From Erodium maritimum (lineage: Eukaryota; Streptophyta; Magnoliopsida; Geraniales; Geraniaceae), in the NCBI GenBank assembly GCA_963921825.1, contig OY997592.1, positions 29,367,730-29,431,729 on the forward strand: DNA of 64,000 bases, written 5' to 3'. Made by a program: the position numbers and the translations under genes. The notes under the pieces were generated by a model. The model did no database searches. It was not told the origin of the DNA and saw only the letters and a program-made list of their open reading frames with translations. The stretch's first letter is position 1; every line of letters starts with the position of its first letter. Positions 1 through 10,442 of the stretch are shown here, in pieces.

Positions 1-190
1 CAAACATTGGTATTTTGAAACAACTCAATATTCATGGCTTTGTTCTGAAACAGTTGTTTATAGGAGCCATTTATAACTGTAGTTTATAAATGGCTGATGT
101 CTAGTTATCATACATGGTTTATGTTTTATTTTTTATTGATATAAGTTTTATTTTCAAATGGACAAGGTAAACTTTTTATTTGGCAGCAAG
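1..190 (+). other. 5' flank / 5'UTR of SYP61
   Basis: AT-rich leader upstream of the SYP61 start codon. A T-rich tract ending in ggcag at 181-186 directly before caagATG looks like a 3' splice site, so the 5'UTR probably contains an intron whose first exon lies outside the window. No TATA box can be assigned. The splice call is inference. Confidence 0.45.
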
Positions 191-417
191 ATGTCTTCAG
201 CTCAAGATCCATTTTATATCGTCAAGGAGGAGATTCAGGAATCTGTAAGTTGCCAAATTATATCTCGTTCCTTGGTAAAATTATGTATATATTAGTCAGT
301 AGTTATACAATCTGTAAATTAGAACAAGACTAGTAGTATCTCAAAAATATCATATACAATCTTCTTGACCACAATTACATTTTTTCTCTTAGTTTTGGGG
401 ACAAAGTCAGTATGGAA

Positions 418-454
<37 letters not shown>

Positions 455-2544
455 AAACAGTTTTAATACATCTTTGAGTTTTGCTGAAATTTTGAGCTTT
501 AACTTATGTATTCAATTACTTCTACTGGTAAAAACTCATGGGCTGTATCATAAAAACAATCTTGTTCTTACTATTTTTTTTTTAGATTGATAAGTTACAG
601 TCTAACTTTCATCAATTGGAACACACATCTGACAATGGAGAGCTAGTGCATCTTTCCAAGGAACTACTTGCTGGCTGTGGGAGCATTGAGTGGCAGGTAC
701 GCCTTGATTTTCTTTATTAACAATGAACTTTATATGAGAGTGTTATATGAATAAAAATCTCAGACTAATGAGTAAATAAAGGCTCAATCTGTTTGATGGT
801 ATATTCAAGGTATTAACGAATTACGAATCTCAATTTGAAAATAAGCTCGAATGGCACTTATTTCTTATGCTTACTTGAAAAACCTAATAAAAATGCCAGC
901 TTGGATCCACATGTGATTCTTAGTAATAATTAGCTGAATCCTGTGTTGCTTCTGCTGAAATTTTTTTTCTCTTGATAGGAAGGTAGATGAATTGGACAAG
1001 GCAATTTCTGTAGCAGCTAGAGATCCTACGTTGTATGGTATTGATCAAGTGGAACTTGAAAAGCGTAGGAGATGGACCAGCACAGCCCGAGTACAGGTAT
1101 GATCTGCCTGACAAGTTTTTAAAGTTACATAGCTTGAATGACAAAGCATATACCTATGTGATTTGCCGTTGCCATGTTCTACCTGCCAATCAACAGGTTC
1201 ACTACATGACAATTCTAGCATTAAACTGGTTTGAGCAAGAAATGAGTTAAATGATTATAAAAAGATGGATGAAGCGGATCTTTTCCTTTGAGATATTGTC
1301 GTTCAAAGTGTAAATTATATCTATGGATATCTACCCTTGCCTTCAGTTTGTTATTGTTACTTTACTCACACTAGTGAACATTCTAATAGTAGATTGCATT
1401 GCTTCATTAGGTGGCAGCTGTAAAGAAAGCAGTTGTAGCTAAAAAGGAGCTTACCAGTAATAGCACTAGTAGTGTGAATGGGATGCGTCAAGAACTTTTG
1501 AGGATGCCCAATTCTCATCAGACGGCAAATTCCCAGTATGTTTCCCAAGACAACGATGATTTCATATCATCAGAATCAGATAGGCAGATGCTTCTCATAA
1601 GGTAGTGCTTGGGTTCTCTCTTTCCCTACCCCCATGGACACATTTTGGCGCACATTAATCCAATTGCATTATTATTCTGAACTGAGAATTTGGTAATTTT
1701 CTGAATTGCATCACTATTCGAGCTTCAGTATGGCATTGTTTATGTTGTCATCCTTGAGATTTTTTATGCAAAAAGGAATCTCTAAGTTTTATACGGTAAA
1801 TATCATATATTTTTTAGGGAATAAATTAAGATACTTTTTTGTTGTGCTAAAGAACGTTTTTTCTTGTCTTATTAGTCATATTAATTTAATATGCTTCAAC
1901 TTTCATTGGTGATGGTAGGCAACAGGATGAGGAGTTGGATGAACTTAGTGCAAGTGTGTCGCGAATAGGAGGTGTTGGGCTCACCATACATGAAGAACTT
2001 CTCGCTCAGGTTAGATTTTACAGTCGTGAAAACTTCTCTATTGCTAAGGATAATAATATTTTTTTATTGAAAGAAAAAATGAGGCATTGTTTTAAGCAGA
2101 ACTCCTCTGTGCAGCAAAAGGTCCTCTGTACTTGGAAAGAGAAACCAGACAATCTGCATCAACAATTCTATTTTTTCTTTTAAATTTGAAATACTCAATT
2201 GAACATCTTTAAATGCCTCAGGAAAAGATAATCAATGATTTGGATATGGAAATGGACAGCACATCAAATCGTCTTGATTTTGTTCAGGTAATTCCTTCTA
2301 TCCCTTTTATACTTCACGGATGACAAGTAGAGCATGCTATATCCAGTTCATAAGTTTGTTTTGAGCGCAAAGTCTGAACCTTGTGTTAAACAATTCAACT
2401 GAAACTTGGTTCTGTTGTGCTTCTTTCTTACAGAAGAAAGTGGGGATGGTAATGAAGAAGGCTGGCGCCAAGGAGCAGTTTATGATGATATTGTTTTTGA
2501 TGGTGCTGTTCATTATTCTCTTTGTTCTTGTATTTTTCACATAA
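191..2544 (+). CDS. SYP61: Syntaxin of plants 61 (Qc-SNARE, TGN)
   Basis: Seven exons give an open frame of 245 codons: 191-244, 586-696, 983-1096, 1411-1601, 1919-2009, 2222-2287 and 2434-2544 (stop TAA 2542-2544). Every intron is GT-AG and every junction keeps frame. The product starts MSSAQDPFYIVKEEIQES and matches the known length and layout of plant SYP61: an N-terminal syntaxin-6-type helical domain (about residues 5-100), a linker with the motif SESDRQMLLI, a SNARE helix (about 150-215, with RIGGVGLTIHEELLAQ), and a C-terminal membrane anchor (about 223-244) ending in FFT. SYP61 is a Qc-SNARE of the trans-Golgi network/early endosome, acting in fusion with SYP41/VTI12-type partners and in trafficking of plasma-membrane proteins; this is family knowledge. 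The gene looks intact and functional, with no frameshift or premature stop. Confidence 0.96.
419..453. repeat. (CT)n(CA)n microsatellite in SYP61 intron 1
   Basis: About eight CT units pass directly into about eight CA units inside the first coding intron. A compound dinucleotide repeat of this kind is usually length-polymorphic. Confidence 0.9.
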
Positions 2545-3479
2545 GGTTTGTACTAGGTAAAACCAGGTTGTAATGTTCATATATTGGAGGGTGATTTGAG
2601 CTTTGGGGACACAGTTATGCACCATATGGGGAAATAGATGTGTAATTCTGGGTTTGTTGAGTTATACATGCCAACCTAGAAGTGCATGATACAGGTTTAT
2701 ACCTTTCACCGGGACAGAAATCCCGATTCAAGATCAATCCATGAAAACTGATTTATAAAAATAAAATCTGATTTTTTAAAATACTTTTTGAAATAAAATC
2801 TGATTTTTGTAAATTTTTAACAAAAAATCTGATTTTTTTATTCTTTTTAAAAAAGAGTGATTTTGGTGGTAAATTTTGAAGATAAATGAAGGATAATTTT
2901 AATATTTTGCAAATTGTATGGTTTGAAGAATCAATGGCATGTTTTTGAAAATTTGATTGATAGTGAAGGGTGTTTTAGATTTTTTAAATTCTTTAGATGG
3001 AAAAATAACAGCAAAGTAACGGATAGGTACTAAACTGAAACTAAATATTTGGCAGGGTATCATATTACAAAAAATAGTCTCAGATATTATATTACAGATA
3101 AATATTTATTAGGGTATTATATTAAAAAAAATTCATAACACAATTAAATACAACTAGAAGAAGAATCATAGTAGACGAAAAAACACCTAAATCAATCAAA
3201 CTATCTAATCAAGCAACACTCAAAAACAACAAATAAATCATGAGCAGCATGACATTAGTAAAAGACAGCTGGAACGTTCATACATACTATGGTTTTTTGC
3301 TACTTGGATGATTGGAAAGTCTCATGATCATCCAATAACATAAGCTAAAATCAAAAGCCTCCATTAAGGGAAGACACATTTTCATACACAAATGCTTGCC
3401 AGCTCAAATGGCATCTACCAAAGGTGGATCTACGTGGGACCAAGAGGGGACGTGCCCCATCGATTCTCTCAAATGCAAT
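2545..3479. other. SYP61 3'UTR and AT-rich intergenic DNA
   Basis: About 150 bases after the stop are likely 3'UTR; no strong poly(A) signal stands out. From 2740 to 2870 a short motif (aaaatctgattttt) recurs four times with poly-A/T linkers. From 3050 to 3130 a second AT-rich repeat (gtatcatattaca-like) occurs. No coding region is supported. Around 3430-3480 the text resembles worn transposon termini, but cannot be assigned. Confidence 0.5.
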
Positions 3480-3926
3480 TTAAGTTTAATGTTTACAAAA
3501 AAAAAATCAAAACACTTGGCTACTTGTGCCTCTTGAACATCAATCCCTTAGAACCTGAGAGATCTTCGAGATCTGCCAATCAACAGTACAACAATCGCAA
3601 GCATTACGAGCTAAAGTAAGACAACTGTATTAGCATCTCTACGTACAAAGACTAATTTGAAATTTGTTAGAACCTTCAGTTTCGTCCGACACTCCATTAT
3701 AAACGGACCCATTGGGGATAAAATCATACCTTCACCATTTATGGTCCGAACGGCATTCTGACAATCAGATTCAATTGAACCTGCAGACCATCCCTCTTCG
3801 TACACCCAAGATAGAGCCTCATTAATTGTGATAATCTCTATGAGCTCTAGACTCTGTTTTCCTGGCAGCAGAATACAACGAGCGTTGATGGCTTCGCCCG
3901 AGTCGCTCCTACAAACCATACCACCT

Positions 3927-3951
3927 CCCCCCCCCCCCCCCCCCCCCCCCC
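3927..3951. repeat. poly-C run (25 bases) in LINE
   Basis: An uninterrupted C run (G on the coding strand) between the LINE zf-RVT and RNase H parts, reading as a glycine tract. A second, shorter C run (about 17) occurs in the LINE ORF1 half near 33530-33547. Such tracts are prone to slippage and assembly error. Confidence 0.85.
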
Positions 3952-5771
3952 ACTGGATCTAGGATCGCCCCGTCCACATTTACCTTCACCATCCTCGGCT
4001 CCGGTTTCCTCCATCTCTGATACTGATCCCCACCCCCCTCGAGGCTCAACAACACTACCAGCCTGAGCTACCTTCCAATCTCGGAGCAACCTATCCGCAG
4101 CCCACCATACTCCCTCTTCCCCGATCACCTCCTGCCTCCAGACTCGGGCATTTCTAGCTCGCCAAATTTTCCACCACAAACACACCACCCTCTCTACTAA
4201 TCCTGGTTTATTCAAGCTCCAACAATACTCAAGCCATTTTCTCGGCTCTACCATTCCCCCGAGTAACACCAAATCCAACCTCTCCCACATCCTTCATATA
4301 TCCGTGCATTGAAATAATATATGGTCTTCCATTTCCGGATTTCCACAAACACCACAATCCGCCGGGCTCACCGGGGCATAACGACCATATAGGTTCACAT
4401 TCGTTGGGAGCGAGCCTGAAAGTACCCGCCACGTATGATGTTTCACTTTTTCCGGCACCTCCAACCTCTACACCTTTCCCCAAAAAGGATCCCGATCCTC
4501 CTCCCTCCACCTCCCATTCTGATTTGAAGCATTCGGTATGCCTCCCTCACTCGAAACACGCTATCCCGTGCTCCCCACCAATACCAACCATCCGGAATCG
4601 GGATAGCCGGCAAAGGTAGTTGAAGCATTGCAGCTGAATCCGGCCATTTGAACTCCGCCTCAACCTTCTCCTTGTCCCGTTTTTGCAACTCAATAATATA
4701 ATTACCAATACAGGTCGTGTCCAGACCCGTAAAACCCCCTCCACCAACCCCGTGTCCGTGTGTAGCCACTGGACCCTCATGACTCCCGTACCCTGTCCAT
4801 CCCCTATCCTTCTCCGAACACCCTTCCTCACCAAGTCTTGCCCTGCCAAAATGCTAGACCATAAAAAAACTTCCACCCCGTTTCGGTCCTGCATTTAAAA
4901 AGTTTCCCTCACTATAGTACTTGGCCTTCAAAACCCGAGCTACCAAGCTTTCTGGTTGAGTAAGCAGTATCCACCCTTGCTTGGCTAGCATAGCCACATT
5001 GAAATCCTGTAGGTGTTTAAATCCCAAACCACCCTGAAGCTTATGTCTACACAATTTATCCCAACTTTTTCACTTTATACCACTTCATGTCTTCACACCA
5101 TGACTCCACCAATACCTATTCTTATGTATTTCAATTTTCTGTATCAACCGACTTGGGAGTTTAAAGACCCCCATAGTATACGTGTGTAAAGCCTGAATTA
5201 CAACTTTCAAGAGCACCTCTTTCCCTGCCTAACTAAGCATCAATTCATCCCAACTCCTTAGTCTCGCCACAATACGTTCCTTAAGAAAACGAAACGAATT
5301 ATAATTACTTCTTTCAAGGGTCGACGGTAACCCTAAGTACAGCCCCGGAACCTCTACCTCATTCATTCCCAGCACGTCTCTAATCACTTGACGGGTCACC
5401 GTCGGCGTGTTCGGGATGAAAGTGATCGAGGACTTTGCCGGATTAAACTTCTAACCCGAAGCCATCTCGTACCTCCTTAGTAGATCCTTCCACTCCTCCG
5501 CCTCCTCCACTCTGGCCCTAGAGAAGAAAAAACTATCGTCTGCAAAAAACAAGTGTGAAATCGATTGCGCATTACGAGCAATTTTACACCCTGTAATTCT
5601 GCGGTCCAATTCATGTTTCTCAATAAGCCGGGCCAAACCCTCTGCACAGATAATAAACAAATATAGTGACAGTGGGTCTCCTTGTCGTATCCCTCGTTCC
5701 GACCTCAACGGGCCTATACCTCTCCCCTCCGCCTCCACCCATAGACGAGCCGACCGTACACGGGTCATGAT

Positions 5772-5776
5772 CAAAC
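5772..5776. repeat. Target-site duplication caaac of copia A (left copy)
   Basis: caaac precedes the LTR start here, and the same five bases follow the last LTR end at 31564-31568. Keeping one copy restores an uninterrupted LINE RT reading frame, which confirms that it is the integration footprint of the whole 5777-31563 block. Confidence 0.93.
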
Positions 5777-7360
5777 TATTAGTCTTAGTGCCCGTAGTTC
5801 AATCCTAAATGTCCAAATGTATATATCATCGTTAGCAATAAAATTAAAGCGGCTTTATATTACTTATGTGTTGGAGTAATATATCGATGTGTGCTCTGAT
5901 CTATGCCAACCATGCGAATATAACCATAGATCGAGATAGATCACATTTGATGGGTCCCTAGTCAACAATGCTTCACTAGAAGCGACTAGTATGAAAGATG
6001 GCTCTTTATGACTTACAATCTATTAGTCATTGGAATGAGATTCCGGAGTCTGATCATAGATATCATGTGGGACATGATATTGGACGACCTGACATGAATA
6101 TATGTGATAGATCAAGTAATGAACATATTCATTGTCGTGGCTTGTCATGTATCCTTAGACCAAGGAGTCTTTGTGATCGTTATGCAGTAAACAACTGAGT
6201 TTGACCTGAGCCTAACGTTGTCCGTAACAGGGCTTCCATAACGACCAGGATTGGCTTAGGGATGGACTGCATGAGTGACACGAAAGACGGCTAAGGGATT
6301 TATCCCTCATACTACGGTATGGGAAAGATATCGATTCTCGGCCGCTTGATCGAGAGTGACTGAAAGAATACCATGGTCATGCACATGATACTAGGTATCA
6401 TATATTCAGTCATCTCACATATCAAGGAACAGTGATTGAGAATAATAAGGATGACGGCTCTATGCCTTATCTCAATCAGGATATTGAAGATAAAAGGATA
6501 ATGAAAAGGACGAAAGAAAGGTTAGAATCGATAGCGTCGATTCGTTATGCAGTGTCAGGCAATACTAAAGTCTCGTTAGTTTCCACTTAAATAGGATCAA
6601 GGAAAATGGGATTTTACGTTGATCTATTGACATGCATAAACCTAAGGGTCACATCGGAGGGTGAAACTCATTGACACATTTATGGAGAATGGCCAAAAGG
6701 GAGTTGTCTCGGGACATGACCAAAACTGGGTTTTAGGTCATGTGCCCGTATGTGAATAGGACTTTACGAATCAAGACAAGGCTTGAATTCTTGGGATTGA
6801 TTGCGTCGGATAATGTTGGACATTTCCGGTATGGAAAGCTTGGAGGCGATGAGTGAATCACGGGACCTCGTTGGAAATGGCCACGGGCTATGTTCCAAGA
6901 GGTCCATGAAAGGCCCATGCAATCAAGGCCCATGGAAATAATTAATCAAGTCTTGATTAATTAGTACTAAGTAAGCAAAACAAGGATTAAGGTGTTGGTG
7001 ATTCACCACCTAACCCAATCTTGTCTTTCCATACTTTGTCCTATTTACACCTTACTTGTCACCATGCTTGTCTCATGCCTTTAGTTGGACAAGTATAGGG
7101 TTTGCTATGTTAAAGTCATTTTTTTCAACATAACAAACACAAGACAAGAATAGAAAACACAACTTCTCTCCCCATTCCCTTGCAATTTCAGGTTTGGCTA
7201 GTTCCCACCTCCATTTTTGTGTTCTTGAGTCCTCAAAGAGAAGAACTATGTGGCTTTAATTCCCATGTGGATACGTAGGCGTCTTGGAGACTCAAGCCAA
7301 TAATTCGTTAACCGGTGTTCTTGTTTTGATTCATCTCCAACCTTACCTCAAGACCCAACA
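5777..7360 (+). repeat. Copia A 5' LTR
   Basis: Begins tattagtcttagtgcc, where the usual TG has decayed to TA (family consensus tgttagcctcggtgcc is seen at B's ends). Ends gacccaaca directly before the primer-binding site. 1,584 bp. It lacks a ~105-bp block present near the end of the downstream LTR copies. Similarity to 18568-20141 is high by eye. Confidence 0.9.
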
Positions 7361-7361
7361 G

Positions 7362-7373
7362 TGGTATCAGAGT
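7362..7373 (+). promoter_or_regulatory. Primer-binding site, initiator Met-tRNA type
   Basis: tggtatcagagt lies one base after the LTR end; this is the classic complement of the 3' end of plant initiator Met-tRNA, used to prime minus-strand DNA synthesis. Confidence 0.92.
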
Positions 7374-8883
7374 CGTGCTACCTTCAGGATTCACAAGACG
7401 GTGTTCAAAGTTTCAGTTTTGCTTGAACGTTTCGTTTTTGGCATGTTGTTTTGCTAAATTGTTTGATAACATGCTTTAAATTCTTGTTTATGGATTTAAT
7501 GCATGTAAAATGAATTTTTGAAAATTATTTCAAATCTGGAAATTTTGAAAAAAAATTGATTTTTCGGGTCTCGGGAGCGGGACTCTCGGGGAGCCGAAAT
7601 CGGGACCGAATGGGGCTCCGTTGGACGGAGCTAGGCCAAGCATGACCATTGGATGGTTGGTATGCCAAGGCTAAACCGTTTTGTTAGTTATGATGAGTTT
7701 GGAACCTTCATGACGAACTCGAAGATCAAATGTTCAAAAGTTTCATTTTTGAACGGTTTCGATAAACCGAGCATCAAAAAATTTCGAAACTTGGCTATTA
7801 AATAAAACCGGAAAATCACATGATGTTTGATAACATGATTGTTTGACAACACGATGTGTGATGTGATGTTGGCATGGTGCACATTATTTATCGCTTTTCA
7901 GGGCCTGCGAGCCGTTAGAGTTAGCGTGTTATTATTCTTTCAAGGTGTGGTTGTCGAACCACTTATTTGTAATATTTATTTATTCCCGACCTGCGAGTCG
8001 TGTATGCAATTGTAATCTTTTGCTCGAGACGAAGAAAGGGCGAAAAGGTCATTTGGTGGCTTTTCGGGTGTTGACATCGACTTGGAGTCGGTGGAGCTCA
8101 AGAAGCTAGTGGGAGTTAGTTTAGGGGGCTATTATGTGCACATTTATCGTTTTATGCTTGGTTTAGTTTATGCATGACTAATTCTATGTGTTTTAGAATT
8201 GTGTGCTTTAACTTTATTTACCAAGCATATCACCTCACATGCAAAAATAAAATTGGAATTTTAATCCTTGTGTGTGAGCCCTTAGAATCGTCATTACATT
8301 GGATGTAGTTGACAGGTTCGAAGGAAGAATTACATTGGATGTAATTGGAGGCAGCATTACATTTGGAATGTAGTTGATGTGCTCAACGCATCTAGGATGT
8401 GCCAAAAGTTTTAAACACAACCGGACAAGTAAAAACGGGTCATGTCCGATACCTCCCAATTATCAACACCTTACTACCTCCCCGTCCAATGAGTGTCGTG
8501 CGCCTTAGCGGAGCATCCATGGGAAAGCGGGGTAGTAGGTTTGGACGACATATGTGGGTGTCGTGCGCCTTAGCGGAGCACCTACATAGTGGCGGGTCAT
8601 AGTTGAAAATTGGTGGACCTGACTACGATTCTCAGCTAGGGTATCAGATAGGGTAAGCCGTGTACTTAAGTACATACCCTAGCCAAGAGTCACATTGGAT
8701 GTGATTGGACGGGGTCCTACCTACATAGCTCGATTGAGTGGTGAGCCTTCGTTCAGCTTGATCGAGCGAATCAAGGATCTTGGTTTTAGATTCTAAAGGT
8801 ATAGAATCGATTGTTGGTGTTAAAGCTTGATCTTCATAAAAGTTATTCAGTTTACTAATTGAATTTTATCTGTTGTAGATCAA
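7374..8883 (+). other. Copia A untranslated leader
   Basis: A leader of about 1.5 kb with no supported gene. It holds a cluster of short repeats: acattggatgtagttg-like units at about 8290-8375 and 8690, and two copies of gtgtcgtgcgccttagcgga near 8490 and 8560. The same leader is found in element B on the other strand (28074-29690), so it is a family trait. Confidence 0.75.
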
Positions 8884-9480
8884 ATGGCAAATTCAGCGAC
8901 ATTAATAGTTTGTCATTAAAAACCATTCTTGACAGGGTCAAGCTAAATGGGACAAACTATTTGGACTGGTACAGAATTTTGAGGATAGTCCTCATGTCTG
9001 AACGCAAAGAATATGTCCTTGACAAGGCTGTCTCTAAGACCATATCAGAGTTACATGAAGTGTCATTAACTGCTGAGAAGAATATATCAGGGATCTGGGA
9101 TCTAAGGATATTCTGATGGTCAACAAGGGAATTGGAAGTGGCAAGGGCGGGGCCCATGCACACTTGGCGGGAAAGATGAGACACTTGAGAATGTCTGCTT
9201 CTACTGCCAACAGCCTGGTCATTGGAACCGGAGTTACAGGAAGTTCACGGCTGATCTGAAGAAGGGCAGTGGGACTGCGCCTTCATCAAATAGCCTAGAT
9301 GATCTGAAGAAGGGCAGTGGGACTGCGCCTTCATCAGGAAACCTGGATGATCTAAGGAAGGGCGGTGGGACCGTGCCTTCATCCGATATTAACTCTATAG
9401 AGCAACATCTCTCTACTTCCAAAGATTCATGGGTATTAGATACCAGGATTGAATCTCACACATGCAATAACATATAGTGG
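8884..9480 (+). pseudogene. Copia A gag remnant and protease start
   Basis: ATG at 8884 opens a copia gag, but the frame breaks within a few codons. The adjacent frame carries the UBN2-type gag motif SLKTILDRVKLNGTNYLDW. A large internal part is missing: the text jumps from the N-terminal motif to SKTISELHEVSLTAEKNI and on to an eroded region that should hold the zinc knuckle. At 9256-9390 a ~57-bp unit is repeated three times, coding DLKKGSGTAPSS-like blocks. The retropepsin start is visible as SWVLDTRIESHTCN, where the DTG triad has become DTR. Gag packages RNA and protease matures it; neither can work here. Confidence 0.8.
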
Positions 9481-10442
9481 CTGAAAGTATGAGAGGTTTG
9501 GAAAACACGAAGTGGACCTCAGAGTTGTGGAAACTGTTGTAGGATCCATGAGTCTTGCTTTGCCAAGTGGCCTTGTCTTAGTATTGTATAATGTATATTG
9601 CATACCTACTTTTAGTAGGAATATTATATCTGTATCCGTGTTTGATAAGGAAGGATATAATGTTAATATGGAGTTTTCAATGTTCAGTGCAATGATATGT
9701 TTTATATCAGTACTAACTTGGTTGGAGGATTGTACATATTAGATATGGGTAACAATGCCTCAAGTTCTATATATTATGTTGATACCAAGAGGTCTAAATC
9801 CAACGATTTAAACCTAACTCTGTTATGGCACTGACATTTGGGCCGCATAAACAAGAAGTGCCTATCAGCACTTCCTAAGTGCGGGCTTTCAGGCCCATTC
9901 GAATTCCATTCAATCGATAGGTGCAAGGTTTGCTTGATGGGCAAAATGACTAAAGCGCCCTTTATCGATCGCGGTGAAAGGGCGGGTGAATTATTAGGGC
10001 TGATACACTCGAATGTGTGTAGACCAATAAGTTCACTTGCCAGGTGGGGTTTTAGCTACTTTATCACATTTACTGATGATTACAGTAAATATGGTTATGT
10101 CTATTCGGTGAGACATAAGTCTGAAGCTTTTGATAAATTCAAAGAGTTTAAGACTAAAGTAGAAAACCAACTCGACAAAGGTATTAAGGCACTTCGATTG
10201 GATCGAGGTGGAAAATACTTGACCACAGAGTTATTAGATCATCTAAAAGAGAATGGGATCCTTTTGGAATGGACTCCTCCTGGGACACTGTAGTTGAAAG
10301 GTGTAGCCAAACGGAGAAATCGGACATTGTTAGACAATGGTCTATTCCATGATTAGTTGGACTGATCTCCCAATCTCTTTCTGGGGTTATGCTCTAGAGA
10401 CGACCGCATTCATAGTGAATCGGGCTTCGATGAAGGTCGTGG
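9481..10442 (+). pseudogene. Copia A GAG-pre-integrase and integrase, N-terminal part
   Basis: Contains HLGRINKKCLSALPKCGL (pre-integrase zinc region) and the integrase core around ITFTDDYSKYGYVY and KALRLDRGGKYLTTELLDH. The first catalytic aspartate region reads LIHSNVC, with N where D is expected. In-frame stops occur near 10291 and 10351. The gene is cut at 10442 by solo LTR C and resumes at 16856 in a consistent frame (VVEG before, TPF after). Confidence 0.87.

Larger units (their letters stand above)
3480..5776 (-). pseudogene. LINE (L1-type) ORF2, 3' half: RT palm, zf-RVT, RNase H
   Basis: Reads right to left. At 5774-5451 is the reverse-transcriptase palm with RGIRQGDPLSLYLFIICAEG and the catalytic FFADD box (about 5533-5550). 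Near 4345-4295 is a zinc-binding zf-RVT segment (CGVCGNPEMEDHILFQC). At 3919-3611 is a plant LINE-type RNase H (ESDCQNAVRTI, FVRRDAN). Frameshifts and stops separate the pieces, so it is dead. The reading frame at its right edge (GLIMTRVRS) continues exactly from the LINE half at 31569, across the nest at 5777-31563. Plant L1 LINEs copy themselves by target-primed reverse transcription. The 3' limit is approximate because no poly(A) tail is clear. Confidence 0.88.

Noticed and set aside
5998..6933. Several 60-70-codon ORFs in copia LTR copies (also near 18673, 20253, 21153, 22069)
   Set aside because: They recur because the LTR recurs; no conserved start, changing frames and no domain.
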